A stretch of 64,000 nucleotides of DNA from CAWFFV01 sp963814985. GTDB lineage: Bacteria > Chloroflexota > Ktedonobacteria > Ktedonobacterales > Ktedonobacteraceae. The notes below the pieces were generated by a model. The model searched no databases and had not been told where the DNA came from. It saw only the letters and a list, made by a program, of their open reading frames with translations. Location of the stretch: assembly GCA_963814985.1 (NCBI GenBank), contig CAWFFV010000057.1, positions 372,001 to 436,000 of the forward strand. Direction: 5' to 3'. This document shows, in pieces, positions 43,879-52,940 of the stretch. Within the stretch, counting starts at the first letter, position 1. The number at the start of each line of letters is the position of its first letter. Both the position numbers and the translations under genes were made by a program.

Positions 43879-45774
43879 TTATGTTACACTGCTTTGCTCT
43901 TCCAGGAGGTCAAAGTCAAGAAGGTCCTTTGCTGGTATAGGCAATGTAAAGCGAAAGACGCTTCCTCCATCTGGTCTATTCTCCACCCAAATACGCCCAC
44001 CATGCGCTTCCACAATCCCACGACAGATGGCCAGGCCCAATCCACACCCCTGTGAAATTTCTTTCTGCCTTTGTTCCAGACGGTAGAATCGCTGAAAAAT
44101 CTTTTCGTGCTCTCCGGAAGGTATGCCTGGACCAAGATCCATAATGCTGATAATCACTTCTGTTCCCGTCCATCTGGCCTCTATCATGACTGATGTAGAG
44201 GGTGGGGCATATTTGTTAGCATTCTCTAAGAGGTTCCAGAGTACTTGCACGAAGCGATCGGAATCAACATAGCACAGGGGCAAGTCTGGTGAGATATCCA
44301 ATTCCACCCGGCATTGACTGTTCAGCGCCTGGAATTTTGTTACGGCATCGGCAATGAGCGCAGGAAGTTCGATCCAGTCGCGGTCAAGTGGCAGTACACC
44401 CGCATCAATCCTTGAGAGATCGAGCAACTGATCTACCAGTAGCTCTAACCTGTTTGCCTGGCCTGCAATATTATGCAGCAAGTGCTTCTGTGTCCTGGCA
44501 GATTGGGCATTTCCCTGATCGAGCAAACTTTCGACAGAGGCGTGGATAGCAGTCAGCGGTGATCGTAGATCATGTGAAACTGAGGCAAAAAAGCTATCCT
44601 TCAACCGATTTGTTTCACGCACTATCTCCATTTCGTTAGCGGAATGCTGCAACTGAGCATTCTTGAGTGTCATCCCCAGTTGTTGTCCAATAGTTGTAAA
44701 CAATGAAAGATCTTCATTGGTGAGTCTGTGGTGGCTCGGATTGATGACGAGCAGGACACCGAGAATGACGCTACTTGCTGTCAGTGGTACTGCCATCAAA
44801 TCGCGGAAGTTCAATACCTGAAGAGGTTTATGTATACTATGTCCATCGTGCTCCATATCATTTATGAGGAGTGGTTTTCCACTGGCTACAATGCTGTGGG
44901 CTATCTCGGAGAGCGGCTCCAACAGATGTTGGTAGAGATTGGAGAAGATCCCTTCGAATTGACCATAGTGTGCAACGAGAGTTATGTTCTTAGAGGACTC
45001 GTCGGAAAGCCAGATCATGATCATGCTAGTGCTCAGATCTGTAATATCCGCGATATGCCCTAAGACATGGTTCAGGTATTTGCTAGGATCGGGCAAGGTA
45101 CTCAGGAATTGTCCCACAGCATTGAGAACTTCAATATGCCAATTATGTTGTTGCAACGCATTGAAGAACATGGCATTCTCAATCGCAACTGCTGATTGAC
45201 CTGCGAAAGTCAGCCCGGCGCGTATATCATCCACATCCCACTGGTAAGAGGTATAGTGGGGAGCAACAATAAAACCAATCACCCCACGAGCTGTTATCAA
45301 AGGAAGAAGTGCGAGCGATTGGATACCAAGACGCCCAATCTGGTTGATAAGAGCGAGTGACAGGAGAGGAGAGGAGCGAACATCATCAATAATTGCAGGT
45401 TCGCTACGTTCTCTGATGAGCGAGACGGCTTTGGACCCCTTGAGCAGTGCCTCCAGGGTATGGAGTTCCTCCGACTGTGGTGAGTTCCGTTTAGACCATG
45501 TATGCAGAAGCACTTCATCGTCTACCCCGTTGAATAGGCAGACCGCAGCACCCTCAAGGCATAGCAAGTAAGCCAGTTGTTCAGAAACGTTGTTAAGCGC
45601 AACAGAGGCATCCAGGCTGGCACTGACAGCGCTTGCTGCTGCTGCCAGACGTTCTGCTACATGTGTTTTACGCTTCTGCAGGTGGAGCTGCAATCGGATC
45701 TCGTCTACTGTCGTCATTGCAGGCAATTCCTTAGTAGAGGAAGGCCATAGTGCTTTGTTATTCATCGCGATCAT
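43879..45774 (-). CDS. GAF-domain sensor histidine kinase
   Basis: I chose the ATG at 45774 (MIAMNNKALWPSS) because AGAAGGA precedes it. Its first 17 bases overlap the end of the upstream GAF gene, which suggests translational coupling. The protein of about 631 residues has two GAF domains (about 35-195 and 210-360) and a HisKA domain with the phospho-accepting His in FFASVSHDLRSPLTAI. The HATPase domain has VLWNLLENANKYAPP, DLGPGIP and GLGLAICRG. No membrane helix is seen, so it senses a cytosolic signal. It pairs with the response regulator at 43164. Confidence 0.92.
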   Translation of the reverse strand: MIAMNNKALWPSSTKELPAMTTVDEIRLQLHLQKRKTHVAERLAAAASAVSASLDASVALNNVSEQLAYLLCLEGAAVCLFNGVDDEVLLHTWSKRNSPQSEELHTLEALLKGSKAVSLIRERSEPAIIDDVRSSPLLSLALINQIGRLGIQSLALLPLITARGVIGFIVAPHYTSYQWDVDDIRAGLTFAGQSAVAIENAMFFNALQQHNWHIEVLNAVGQFLSTLPDPSKYLNHVLGHIADITDLSTSMIMIWLSDESSKNITLVAHYGQFEGIFSNLYQHLLEPLSEIAHSIVASGKPLLINDMEHDGHSIHKPLQVLNFRDLMAVPLTASSVILGVLLVINPSHHRLTNEDLSLFTTIGQQLGMTLKNAQLQHSANEMEIVRETNRLKDSFFASVSHDLRSPLTAIHASVESLLDQGNAQSARTQKHLLHNIAGQANRLELLVDQLLDLSRIDAGVLPLDRDWIELPALIADAVTKFQALNSQCRVELDISPDLPLCYVDSDRFVQVLWNLLENANKYAPPSTSVMIEARWTGTEVIISIMDLGPGIPSGEHEKIFQRFYRLEQRQKEISQGCGLGLAICRGIVEAHGGRIWVENRPDGGSVFRFTLPIPAKDLLDFDLLEEQSSVT

Positions 45775-46535
45775 AAATGGGCGTTCCTTCTGAACAAAGT
45801 TGAGAGCAGTTACGGCAAGAAACCGCCTGGCCTCTTCCATTATTTTCCGAAGTCAAGAGCGCTTGCAATTGTTGCTTGATTTCGAGAGCAGATGTCACCA
45901 GAGAGTTAGTGAGAAATGAACGAATGAGGTGATAATCACCCGTAACATCTAAGGTACCAATGATCTGTCCAGTGAATGGGTGCCAAATAGGTGATGCTGT
46001 ACAGGTGAGTTCCTGGCAGGCATCGCAATAATGTTCCGAAGCCATCAGTTGCACAATATGACCATCAGAGAGGGCCGTCCCGATAGCATTGGTGCCCACA
46101 GCAACTTCACTCCAATTGCTTCCTGGTATGAGAGTCTATATGAGCAAGGTGACGGCGAATATTCACATCCCCAGCCACTTCCAGGAGACAGCCGCTGGCA
46201 TCGCTCAACACGACGACATATCCAGAGTCGGCAAGGAAATCTGTGAGACGCTCCATCACTGGGCGAGCGGCACGTATGAGTGGTTCGTTGGCTTCACGTA
46301 CATCATATAGTTGAGCTTCACTGCTAGTTGCGAGCGGAGCAGAGCATTGTGTAGGATTGACATGCAGAGCATGACAGCGCTGCCAGGACTCTAAGATTAT
46401 GGGACGAGGAGGATGCACCGCAAGGCCACCCTTCATCAAGAATTCTTCGCGAGCTCTTATCGACAACTGAGCTGTGTGCTCGATCTCAGAGGGCGAAGCA
46501 ATGGACAAATTCATGTGATAGTGTTGGTTGGTCAT
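45758..46535 (-). CDS. AcoR-like GAF sensor protein, frameshifted into two frames
   Basis: I chose the ATG at 46535, after GAGGTAGAG; an upstream ATG at 46586 lies in a repeat remnant. The first frame has the AcoR/FhlA-type opening ILESWQRCHALHVNP and a GAF region ending GDVNIRRHLAHID. At about 46115-46130 the sense shifts to the frame 46099-45758, which reads IPGSNWSEVAVGTNAIGTAL and CDACQELTCTASPIWHPFTG and ends YDRDE. As written, the first frame stops at 46107. No sigma54 or DNA-binding domain follows; the histidine kinase starts instead. The CxxC pairs (CDAC, CRNC) could bind metal or haem. The intact protein would have about 258 residues. Confidence 0.72.
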
Positions 46536-46584
46536 ATCTCTACCTCGAACGTAGGAGAGCACAGCATTGGCAATCCTGCCATCC

Positions 46585-46640
46585 ACACAAAACGAGAGCG
46601 AGCCACCGCAGGTGGCGAGAGTCGCCTGGAATTATAAATA
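46585..46640. repeat. Palindromic intergenic repeat, copy G (one end only)
   Basis: The mini-hairpin GCCACCGCAGGTGGC at 46601-46615 with flanking GAGAGCGA and CCTGGAATTA matches one end of copies B-D. The central palindrome and the other end are missing, so this is a truncated copy touching the 5' end of the GAF gene. Confidence 0.6.
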
Positions 46641-47020
46641 ACTGGGATAAATACATCAATCTCATATGTATTTTATGTTGTATATGAGTACAAAAACATA
46701 CTAAATAAATTACGATGTATATATATCATATTATCATTGTCATGTCCAGAGGAATTGGTAGAGTGTAATATATCTTCACCACTTTTTTACCATCACCACT
46801 TGTATTCTCACCCTTCTCTCACCAACCTTATGTTATCCTTTTGTTAGAGGATTGGCGGCGAAAATAATCTTCATGAACACTGCAAACAGTGCTCCTATCG
46901 TCTTTTGATACAAGGCTGCTGGGCAAGCGTCAACCGGTCATGAATGGACTCATTTTCATGAAACCGAAAAGAGATCAGACTATTTGAGAAAATGGTTTGA
47001 GTTCCTGAAAGGATGAAGAA
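46641..47020. other. AT-rich divergent promoter region
   Basis: About 380 bases separate the GAF/two-component operon from the lone receiver gene. The sequence is AT-rich with no coding potential. It is presumably a divergent promoter region, but I could not fix a promoter with confidence. Confidence 0.4.
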
Positions 47021-47404
47021 GTGGGTAAGCGCATTTTAGTTGTCGACGATGATCTGCCCTTACGATCGGCTATGCAAGATTTGCTGGAAAATGAAGGGTA
47101 TGAGGTAGACACTGCTGCCGATGGTTTGGAAGCCTTGGAACGACTGGATCAGCGACAGAACATGTATGATACTATTTTACTTGATTTAAAGATGCCCCAT
47201 ATGGATGGGCTACAACTCTTACGAGAGGTACAACAGCAAGGTTTGGTTTCATTGAACACGATCATTGTTCTTAGTGGAGATATGGAGGCTCTTCAGCAAG
47301 TTGCTAGCCAGGGCATCTGTGGCACTCTCATGAAACCATTCGAACTGGAAACGTTACTCTCACGAATTACGTACTCTTCTGTCCGAGATTGCGCGGGTTT
47401 GTGA
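47021..47404 (+). CDS. Stand-alone response regulator receiver protein
   Basis: This 127-residue CheY-like protein has only a receiver domain: VVDDDLPLRS, the phospho-accepting Asp in TILLDLKMPHMDG (about residue 54) and the Lys in LMKPFE. The start is GTG at 47021, preceded by GAAAGGATGAAG. There is no output domain, so it may act in a phosphorelay or by binding a partner. The adjacent divergent GAF/kinase/regulator operon is the obvious candidate. Confidence 0.9.
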   Translation: MGKRILVVDDDLPLRSAMQDLLENEGYEVDTAADGLEALERLDQRQNMYDTILLDLKMPHMDGLQLLREVQQQGLVSLNTIIVLSGDMEALQQVASQGICGTLMKPFELETLLSRITYSSVRDCAGL

Positions 47405-47532
47405 ATAAACCGTTAATGAGCCATACGAACGAGGGATGTACTGACGTAAAGGGAAATAGATGGCTTAATCTTTTGGCAGCTGCTATAGCCGCTAGATTTG
47501 GTGATAAGACAATGTACATTGGCACAATACCA

Positions 47533-48540
47533 TCACCGTTTCCCCCTTGCTTCGCGGCTAAGTGTTGCAACAAGCACGCCCAGTATAGTGAGGACCAGAA
47601 TAAAGCCCGATATAACTTGCAATGGCCTTAAGGCGTCAATATGGTTGATGAGAGAAAGCAGCACTATGACGCTAATGACACCAACCAGGATGATCATATC
47701 TCCCACAAAAAAATTATAGATCGCCTTAATAATCTTCATGGATGTATTTCCCCTTGCTCCTGAGTACTGAGTGAGGATGTTGCCAATCGTTGTCGTGTGG
47801 CGCTGCTTGAGCCAGATTATCAGCACAAAGGATGCCAGTAAGTAAAAGAGTGCCAATATGAGAATAAAGACATCGGCAAAAGGCCAATTGACACCAAGTC
47901 CTTCTCCGGCCCAGAATGTTCCAAAGGTTGTTAACATAATACCAACAACAAACTTGAGAGCATTCTCGGGTACTTGCCGGAGTGGGGCCCGTACCAGCGC
48001 ACCAACGAGAATTACAAGGATACCTGCCAGTGCTGCTCCCAGCGCCGCAGAGTTAATCCCGCAGGTTTGGGAACATACATTAGTTGTCGCACTGCTTCCG
48101 AAGGTGATCACAATGAACGCGACCTCCAGGCCTTCTAGCAGAACAGCTTTATAGGAGAGTGCAACGCCAAAGGGTTGTATACGTGGAGTGATGATATCTC
48201 CCCGTGCTCGTACCTCGGCCATCGTCTCTTCAAAGATTGCCTCTTCATCATGAAGGGCTTTGAGACCACTGGAACGTAGAATAGCTTTTTTCAGCCACTT
48301 TAGGCCAAAAAGTATGAGGAGAATGCCAATGCCAAGGCGCAGAATATCAAGTGGAACAAAGCGAACCAGGGCTACTCCAAATGTGGCAATGATGAGTGCA
48401 AGGGTGAAAGTCGCAGCAAAAGCGCCGGCTAACGAGCTACGCCAATTAATAGTGATACCTACTACCAGGACAATCGTAAATGCCTCAACAAATTCAACTG
48501 CGGAGGCAAGAAATGCTGCCGTAGCAACTGCCCATTGCAT
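47533..48540 (-). CDS. Polytopic membrane protein (COG4280-like, possible ion transporter)
   Basis: This 335-residue protein has about eight to nine hydrophobic segments. Two related halves each start with an acidic motif inside a helix: ASAVEFVEAFTIVLVVG near residue 15 and LLEGLEVAFIVITFG near 135. Paired E-x-x-E helices of this kind recall the REGLE motif of FTR1-type iron permeases and other small metal transporters. A Cys pair (VCSQTCG) lies in the following loop. A transport role is inference. It converges with the lone receiver gene. Confidence 0.72.
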   Translation of the reverse strand: MQWAVATAAFLASAVEFVEAFTIVLVVGITINWRSSLAGAFAATFTLALIIATFGVALVRFVPLDILRLGIGILLILFGLKWLKKAILRSSGLKALHDEEAIFEETMAEVRARGDIITPRIQPFGVALSYKAVLLEGLEVAFIVITFGSSATTNVCSQTCGINSAALGAALAGILVILVGALVRAPLRQVPENALKFVVGIMLTTFGTFWAGEGLGVNWPFADVFILILALFYLLASFVLIIWLKQRHTTTIGNILTQYSGARGNTSMKIIKAIYNFFVGDMIILVGVISVIVLLSLINHIDALRPLQVISGFILVLTILGVLVATLSREARGKR

Positions 48541-48685
48541 GCAATGTGCTCCTACTCGACCGTGAGGGACCTCTTTACAGGGGTCCAGTGTGAATAGAAT
48601 AGCAAATCGAAAAGAGAACTCTGAAGCGGACAGCTAAAGAATTTCCCCACTGCGCTAATTGTAGCACATTGCATGGGTGTTTTGT

Positions 48686-49559
48686 TTAAATGTCCTTCAT
48701 GGCGACAATCTGTAGCCAGGTGCGTGGCACCTCGTTCAGGCTTAGTTCTTGTCCTGCCTGGTAGACCGCCGTCTCCAGCGCAGCCAGCGCCATAAGCGAG
48801 TGGAACACCTGGCAAAGCACCTTCAATAAAGAGCCAATATTTACTCAGGTCGCGCCACGCATCCAGTGAAATCTCGACATCTGTCAGGTCCGTGTTTACA
48901 TGACTGAAACCACTTTCTCTAAATTTGTTCACATATTCCTCTGGTGTGAGCCACTGCATTGCCATAGCTTTGGCTTCGCGTGATAGACGCACTCCTGGAT
49001 ATTCTTTTCTGAGCCAGCTTATGGCCCGGCGTGTCCATAAGTGGTAGAAATGTTCTGTTCCCTGGACGTAAGTTCCCTTATAAAAGGCGCTATTGCAAGC
49101 AAAAATGCCACCTGGAACCAGGATTGTGGCCATTTGTTGAAACGCCGCCAGTTTATCAGGAACGAGATGAATGGCATTGCAGAAGAAAGCCACATCAGCA
49201 TTTTGTACGATCCGGGGTAGGTCTTCGGTTTCTCCTTGCACAAAACTGGTTTGTACCTTCAGTCCCAACTTATCCATACCATTTTTGGCACGGCGTAAAG
49301 CTTCCGCTGAAGGATCAATGCCAATGATATGTGTTTGAGCTAAGCGTTCCTGTCTGGCTATTTCCGTAGCAATTAGCCGTGTAACTGCTCCGGTTCCACA
49401 TGCCATATCCACAATCGTCAGAGGCACTGTTCTCTCTAACTTACTGAGAGAGGCAAGCGCTCTTTGAACAAGAAAGTGGTTAACTTCCGTATAAAATGTG
49501 TGGACGGCAAATGGTTCAAATGTAAAAGAATTTGTTTCTTCCGTTTCTATGAGACCCAT
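48686..49559 (-). CDS. Class I SAM-dependent methyltransferase (3' end frameshifted)
   Basis: The AdoMet-binding motif VDMACGTGAVTRLIA is near residue 50, with IIGIDPSAEALRRA and DVAFFCNAIHLVPD following, typical of UbiE/Coq5-like or polyketide-type small-molecule methyltransferases. After AYGA (near base 48795) the natural continuation is in another frame, reading ALAALETAVYQAGQELSLNE and ending VAMKDI with TAA at 48686. As written, the frame instead runs to 48552 with low-complexity residues. The corrected protein has about 290 residues. Substrate is unknown; the fabG gene upstream on the same strand hints at lipid or polyketide metabolism. Confidence 0.82.
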
Positions 49560-49629
49560 GGATATGTCGACCCTCCTAAAAAATGTAACAATAATATATA
49601 GTTAGATGGAATTGACTTGCAACTTGTTT

Positions 49630-49682
49630 CACAGATTTAGAAATCTGTGTGAAAATATACTCAAGAGCATATTTTCACACAG
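49630..49682. promoter_or_regulatory. Overlapping alternative hairpins between fabG and the methyltransferase gene
   Basis: One perfect stem pairs CACAGATTT (49630-49638) with 49641-49649. A second perfect 14-bp stem pairs CTGTGTGAAAATAT (49645-49658) with 49669-49682. The arms share 49645-49649, so only one hairpin can form at a time. The location between two same-strand genes suits a terminator or attenuator. Confidence 0.55.
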
Positions 49683-49718
49683 TTTTGTTGGGTGTTTGAG
49701 ATGATTTTTCAGCCATGT

Positions 49719-50486
49719 TTACATGTGCATTGATAATCCACCGTCAACGCCGATGACCTGTCCTGTGATAAACCCGGCTTCTGGAGAACAGAGAAAGGAG
49801 ATGGTGGCGGCAACTTCGTCTGTGGTTCCAAAGCGTCCAAGAGGAGTGGATTCGAGCATTGATTTACGTTGTTGTTCGGTTACTATGGAGGTCAGTTCAG
49901 TAGGAATAAAACCTGGAGCCACTGCATTAGCTGTAATATTGCGGCTTGCCATCTCACGTGCAGTACTCAAAGTTAAAGCAATGATTGCAGCCTTGGATGC
50001 TCCATAGTTGGCCTGTCCGGCGGGTCCCAGAAGGCCTGCTATCGAGGACACATTCACAATTCTTCCCCAGCGAGCTTTCATCATGCTGCGCAGTGCTGCT
50101 TTGGTGCAGAGGAATGTTGCTCGTAGATTAGTATCTAGAACATATTCAAAATCGGTGAGTGACATCTGGAGGATCAACTTATCGCGTGTGATTCCTGCAT
50201 TGTTGACCAAAATAGTGATAGGACCAAGTGTACGGATTGCTTCAGCAAAGAGTCGTGTGACCTCTTCCTCATTACTTACATCAGCTTGAAGTGCTATACA
50301 GCGTCTTCCCATGGCCTCAATGCTGGTCTTTGTCTCATCTGCTGCATTAGCGTTGTTGCGATAGTTAACAACTATATCGGCACCAGCCTGAGCTAACCGT
50401 TGCGCTGTTGCACGGCCAATGCCCTGACCACTTCCTGTGATTAAGGCAATTTTCCCCGCCAACGGCATCTTCTGTTCATGTATCAT
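49719..50486 (-). CDS. fabG: 3-oxoacyl-ACP reductase (FabG-type SDR)
   Basis: This 255-residue short-chain dehydrogenase has the NADPH-binding TGSGQGIGRA near residue 17, the NNAG motif, and catalytic Ser, Tyr and Lys in VSSIAGLLG and YGASKAA. The C-terminus IGVDGGLSM is the classical FabG ending. It reduces 3-ketoacyl-ACP in fatty-acid synthesis or acts on a related substrate. It lies alone, followed by the methyltransferase gene after a hairpin region. The exact substrate is family-level inference. Confidence 0.9.
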   Translation of the reverse strand: MIHEQKMPLAGKIALITGSGQGIGRATAQRLAQAGADIVVNYRNNANAADETKTSIEAMGRRCIALQADVSNEEEVTRLFAEAIRTLGPITILVNNAGITRDKLILQMSLTDFEYVLDTNLRATFLCTKAALRSMMKARWGRIVNVSSIAGLLGPAGQANYGASKAAIIALTLSTAREMASRNITANAVAPGFIPTELTSIVTEQQRKSMLESTPLGRFGTTDEVAATISFLCSPEAGFITGQVIGVDGGLSMHM

Positions 50487-50752
50487 AATACTTAAACCTC
50501 TGTATCTTTAGATATCCTGTTATATGAGCAACTGTAATTATGGCAGTATAGCATATTTGTTTGAGAGTAGAGTTGGGATAAAGGCAGACATTGCTGGGTT
50601 TTTCTATTTTATTCCTCTTCTATCTCTTGCTCAACAAAGAGTATGGCGAGGTCAGAATATATTTCTTCTGAATCTATTGCTGGTTCTGCATTATTTTTCC
50701 GTTGTTTGGCTTGTTTCTGGCTCGGATGGTATTGATACTATGTCCTCCGGTG

Positions 50753-51773
50753 CTATGTTAAGTCAGGTGATATGCCCTCCTGACGTATCGAGGTTGCGTG
50801 TACTTCTTTTCTATCCTCCACTCTTTCTGCTACTGACTGGGACACGCCAGACTCTGTATTTAGTGGTAGGGTTTCTTCTGGAGTTGATACTGTAGGAGAG
50901 GGATGTTCTGGCCGAAGAACAGGGGTGTTTGGTGTGTGTAACCATATGGGATTGATATCTACGACCAATTGGGTTGTGCTATCGTAGGTTGCTGTGACTA
51001 CCTGTTCTGCGGAAAGATTGCGTGCCTTCAGCAAATTGGCACCGATCAAATTTGCATTGTTCAGGTCTGTGAGGAGAAAGTTTGTCCCGACCAGGATGGC
51101 TCCACGCAAATCAGCGCCTGTGAGGTTTGCTGTGGTGAGGTCAGCCTCGGAAAGATCAGCTTCTACCAGAGATGCTCCGGAGAGGTCTGCCATGAAGAGT
51201 CTGGCTTTTTGGAGTTGTGCGTGACGTAAATCGGCGTGACCAAGATAACGATGGGAGAGGTCATATTCACGAAGGTCTGCTCCCTGTAACTTTGCTGATT
51301 GCCAGTGAGGGTCGGGGTTGTCGTATTGTCCCTTTTCTATAATGGCTAAGGGCGTATCTTCGACACGGGGCAGTCGTGCCAATTCATATTCGATACGTGA
51401 TTGTCTTGCCGCAGCCTCATATTGGCGGGTTAAGGTCTCAGCCTGCCGAATGAGTTCCTCTACGTGTTCTTGACGCTTGATTTTCCACTCTGCACGTAGT
51501 TGTTCTACCTGAGTAGTAAGCTTTTTCTCAAACTCTACTGCGCGCTGCTCCTGTTGTGCCAGCTGAGTAGTAAGCTTTTTCTCAAACTCTGCTCGTGTGC
51601 TTCTCTTGTTGTGCTTGCCATGTTTGCTGATAAATCTCTTGTGCACGTTCCCAGGCTTTTTGTTCAGCTTGTAATCGATCTAATTTCTGCTGCTGGCTCC
51701 TTAGTGCGATCAATGCTATCGTGATAGCAGCAATGACACCGAGAATTCCCCCAATAAACAACATTTCAGCCAT
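50753..51773 (-). CDS. Membrane-anchored coiled-coil protein with pentapeptide repeats (frameshifted)
   Basis: The first frame (51773-51582) starts MAEMLFIGGILGVIAAITIA, one membrane helix followed by a coiled coil. Near 51595 the sense shifts by one base into the frame ending at 50753, which continues the coil with a duplicated EFEKKLTTQ segment to about residue 130. Then come about ten pentapeptide repeats of the A(D/N)LxxA type (ADLSGASLVEADLSEADLTT). A Pro/Thr-rich tail follows. Pentapeptide domains form a right-handed beta helix and often mediate binding. The intact protein would have about 340 residues. Function is unknown. Confidence 0.75.
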
Positions 51774-51922
51774 ATTTTAATTACTCCATTGTATTGATCC
51801 AGATCTTATCTATCTGCTAGAACGCAGAGCCTGTGAGGCGGTAACGGTCTCTTGCCCCAGATACTATCCTTTACCTTATATAAGTTGACCTTTGCTTTCG
51901 TATTCAGTAATAAACAGATTTT

Positions 51923-52054
51923 CTCGCCGCCTGCGGTGGCTCGCCCTCGTTTTATTGGCAGTGGCAGGGTTTGCGCCGCAAACCCTGCCACTGCCAATAA
52001 ACACGAAGCGCCACAGGCGCTGAGGAATCAGGAAAAGGGGACCTGAATAGTTAA
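51923..52054. repeat. Palindromic intergenic repeat, copy C (complete)
   Basis: The mini-hairpin GCCGCCTGCGGTGGC lies near 51926-51940. A palindrome with 24-bp perfect arms (51952-51975 and 51977-52000) follows; it is nearly the sequence of copy B. The second mini-hairpin AGCGCCACAGGCGCT lies at 52008-52022, followed by GAGGAATCAGG and ACCTGAATAGTTAA. It fills most of the 51774-52202 gap, which has no gene. Confidence 0.87.
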
Positions 52055-52202
52055 CGTGTTTAGAGGTACGAAAAATGTCTTCTCTGCTAGACCAGAATGT
52101 AGGCAACGGCTATAATAGGCATTGAAGAATGGCTGAATGTGATGTACGGGAAACCTGTTGCTAAAGATGCCACTAGCACTTATGGAAGGAGATACAAAAT
52201 TT

Positions 52203-52550
52203 ATGAGTCAATATAACCATCCATCCCCAACCTCATTTTTACTTGATGAAGAGAACCGCAAGCTGATACTTTCGTGGAGCGATGACCATGAAAGTATCCA
52301 TGATTGGGAGAGTTTACGCTGGGCCTGTCCTTGTGCCTGGTGTGCTGGTGAGGGTGGTTTACCTGGAATGCTGCAAAGTAAGCAAACTCTCAGTGTGGAA
52401 GAGACGACCCTCGTGAATATAGAGCCTGTTGGCCGTTATGGTCTGACTCCTGTTTGGGAGGATGGACATAAGACGGGCATCTATACTTATGAGAGACTAC
52501 GTGCCAGTTGCCAGTGTGATGAATGTCGCGAGAAAAGACCCATAAGATAG
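52203..52550 (+). CDS. DUF971 domain protein
   Basis: The ATG at 52203 follows GGAGA. The 115-residue product has the DUF971/GBBH-N pattern: LILSWSDDHESIHDWESLRW, then CPCAWC, then VEPVGRYGL-like IEPVGRYGLTPVWEDGHKTG and IYTYERLR. Two Cys pairs (CPCAWC and CQCDEC) could hold a zinc or iron-sulfur site. Relatives occur next to iron-sulfur cluster or carnitine-hydroxylase genes, but no function is established. It stands alone here. Confidence 0.85.
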   Translation: MSQYNHPSPTSFLLDEENRKLILSWSDDHESIHDWESLRWACPCAWCAGEGGLPGMLQSKQTLSVEETTLVNIEPVGRYGLTPVWEDGHKTGIYTYERLRASCQCDECREKRPIR

Positions 52551-52673
52551 CAATTGTTAACATCTGTTACACCGACCGTTGTCTATAGTAGCAGGCCGTA
52601 ATAAAGAGCATCTCGGAAAAGTCCATTCCAGGATGCCGCCGAAACTACCTGGAGTAGAGAACGGAGGAAAAGT

Positions 52674-52829
52674 ATGACTGCGAATGGAACTTCTGTAGGC
52701 ACTACGACTATTGTTCCAGAACGCCAACTTTTTATTGGGTCACGTTTAATGCTGCGCATACTGGTTGCACTGATTATTAGCTCGGCTATCGTGATGGTGT
52801 TCTTTGTGACAGCGGTAGTCTCTCACTGA
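52674..52829 (+). CDS. Small single-helix membrane protein
   Basis: An ATG at 52674 follows a strong GGAGG at eight-base spacing. The 51-residue product begins MTANGTSVGTTTIVPERQLF and has one transmembrane helix (MLRILVALIISSAIVMVFFVTAVV) near the C-terminus, described here only by its span, residues 27-50. No family is recognised. The good ribosome-binding site and clean topology argue that it is real. Confidence 0.55.
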   Translation: MTANGTSVGTTTIVPERQLFIGSRLMLRILVALIISSAIVMVFFVTAVVSH

Positions 52830-52940
52830 TTGTCTTGTACTTCGTTCTTCTAAACGTGTCGGGGAAGATCTCATCACCCTTAGATATAGTGATACACATA
52901 GATGTGATCTGCTAAATGGCACTGAGACTTTTACCCTGGC

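Noticed and set aside
50524..50895. 123-codon hydrophobic frame on the plus strand
   Set aside because: Its 3' half is antisense to the pentapeptide gene and the hydrophobic bias is the shadow of that composition; no ribosome-binding site.
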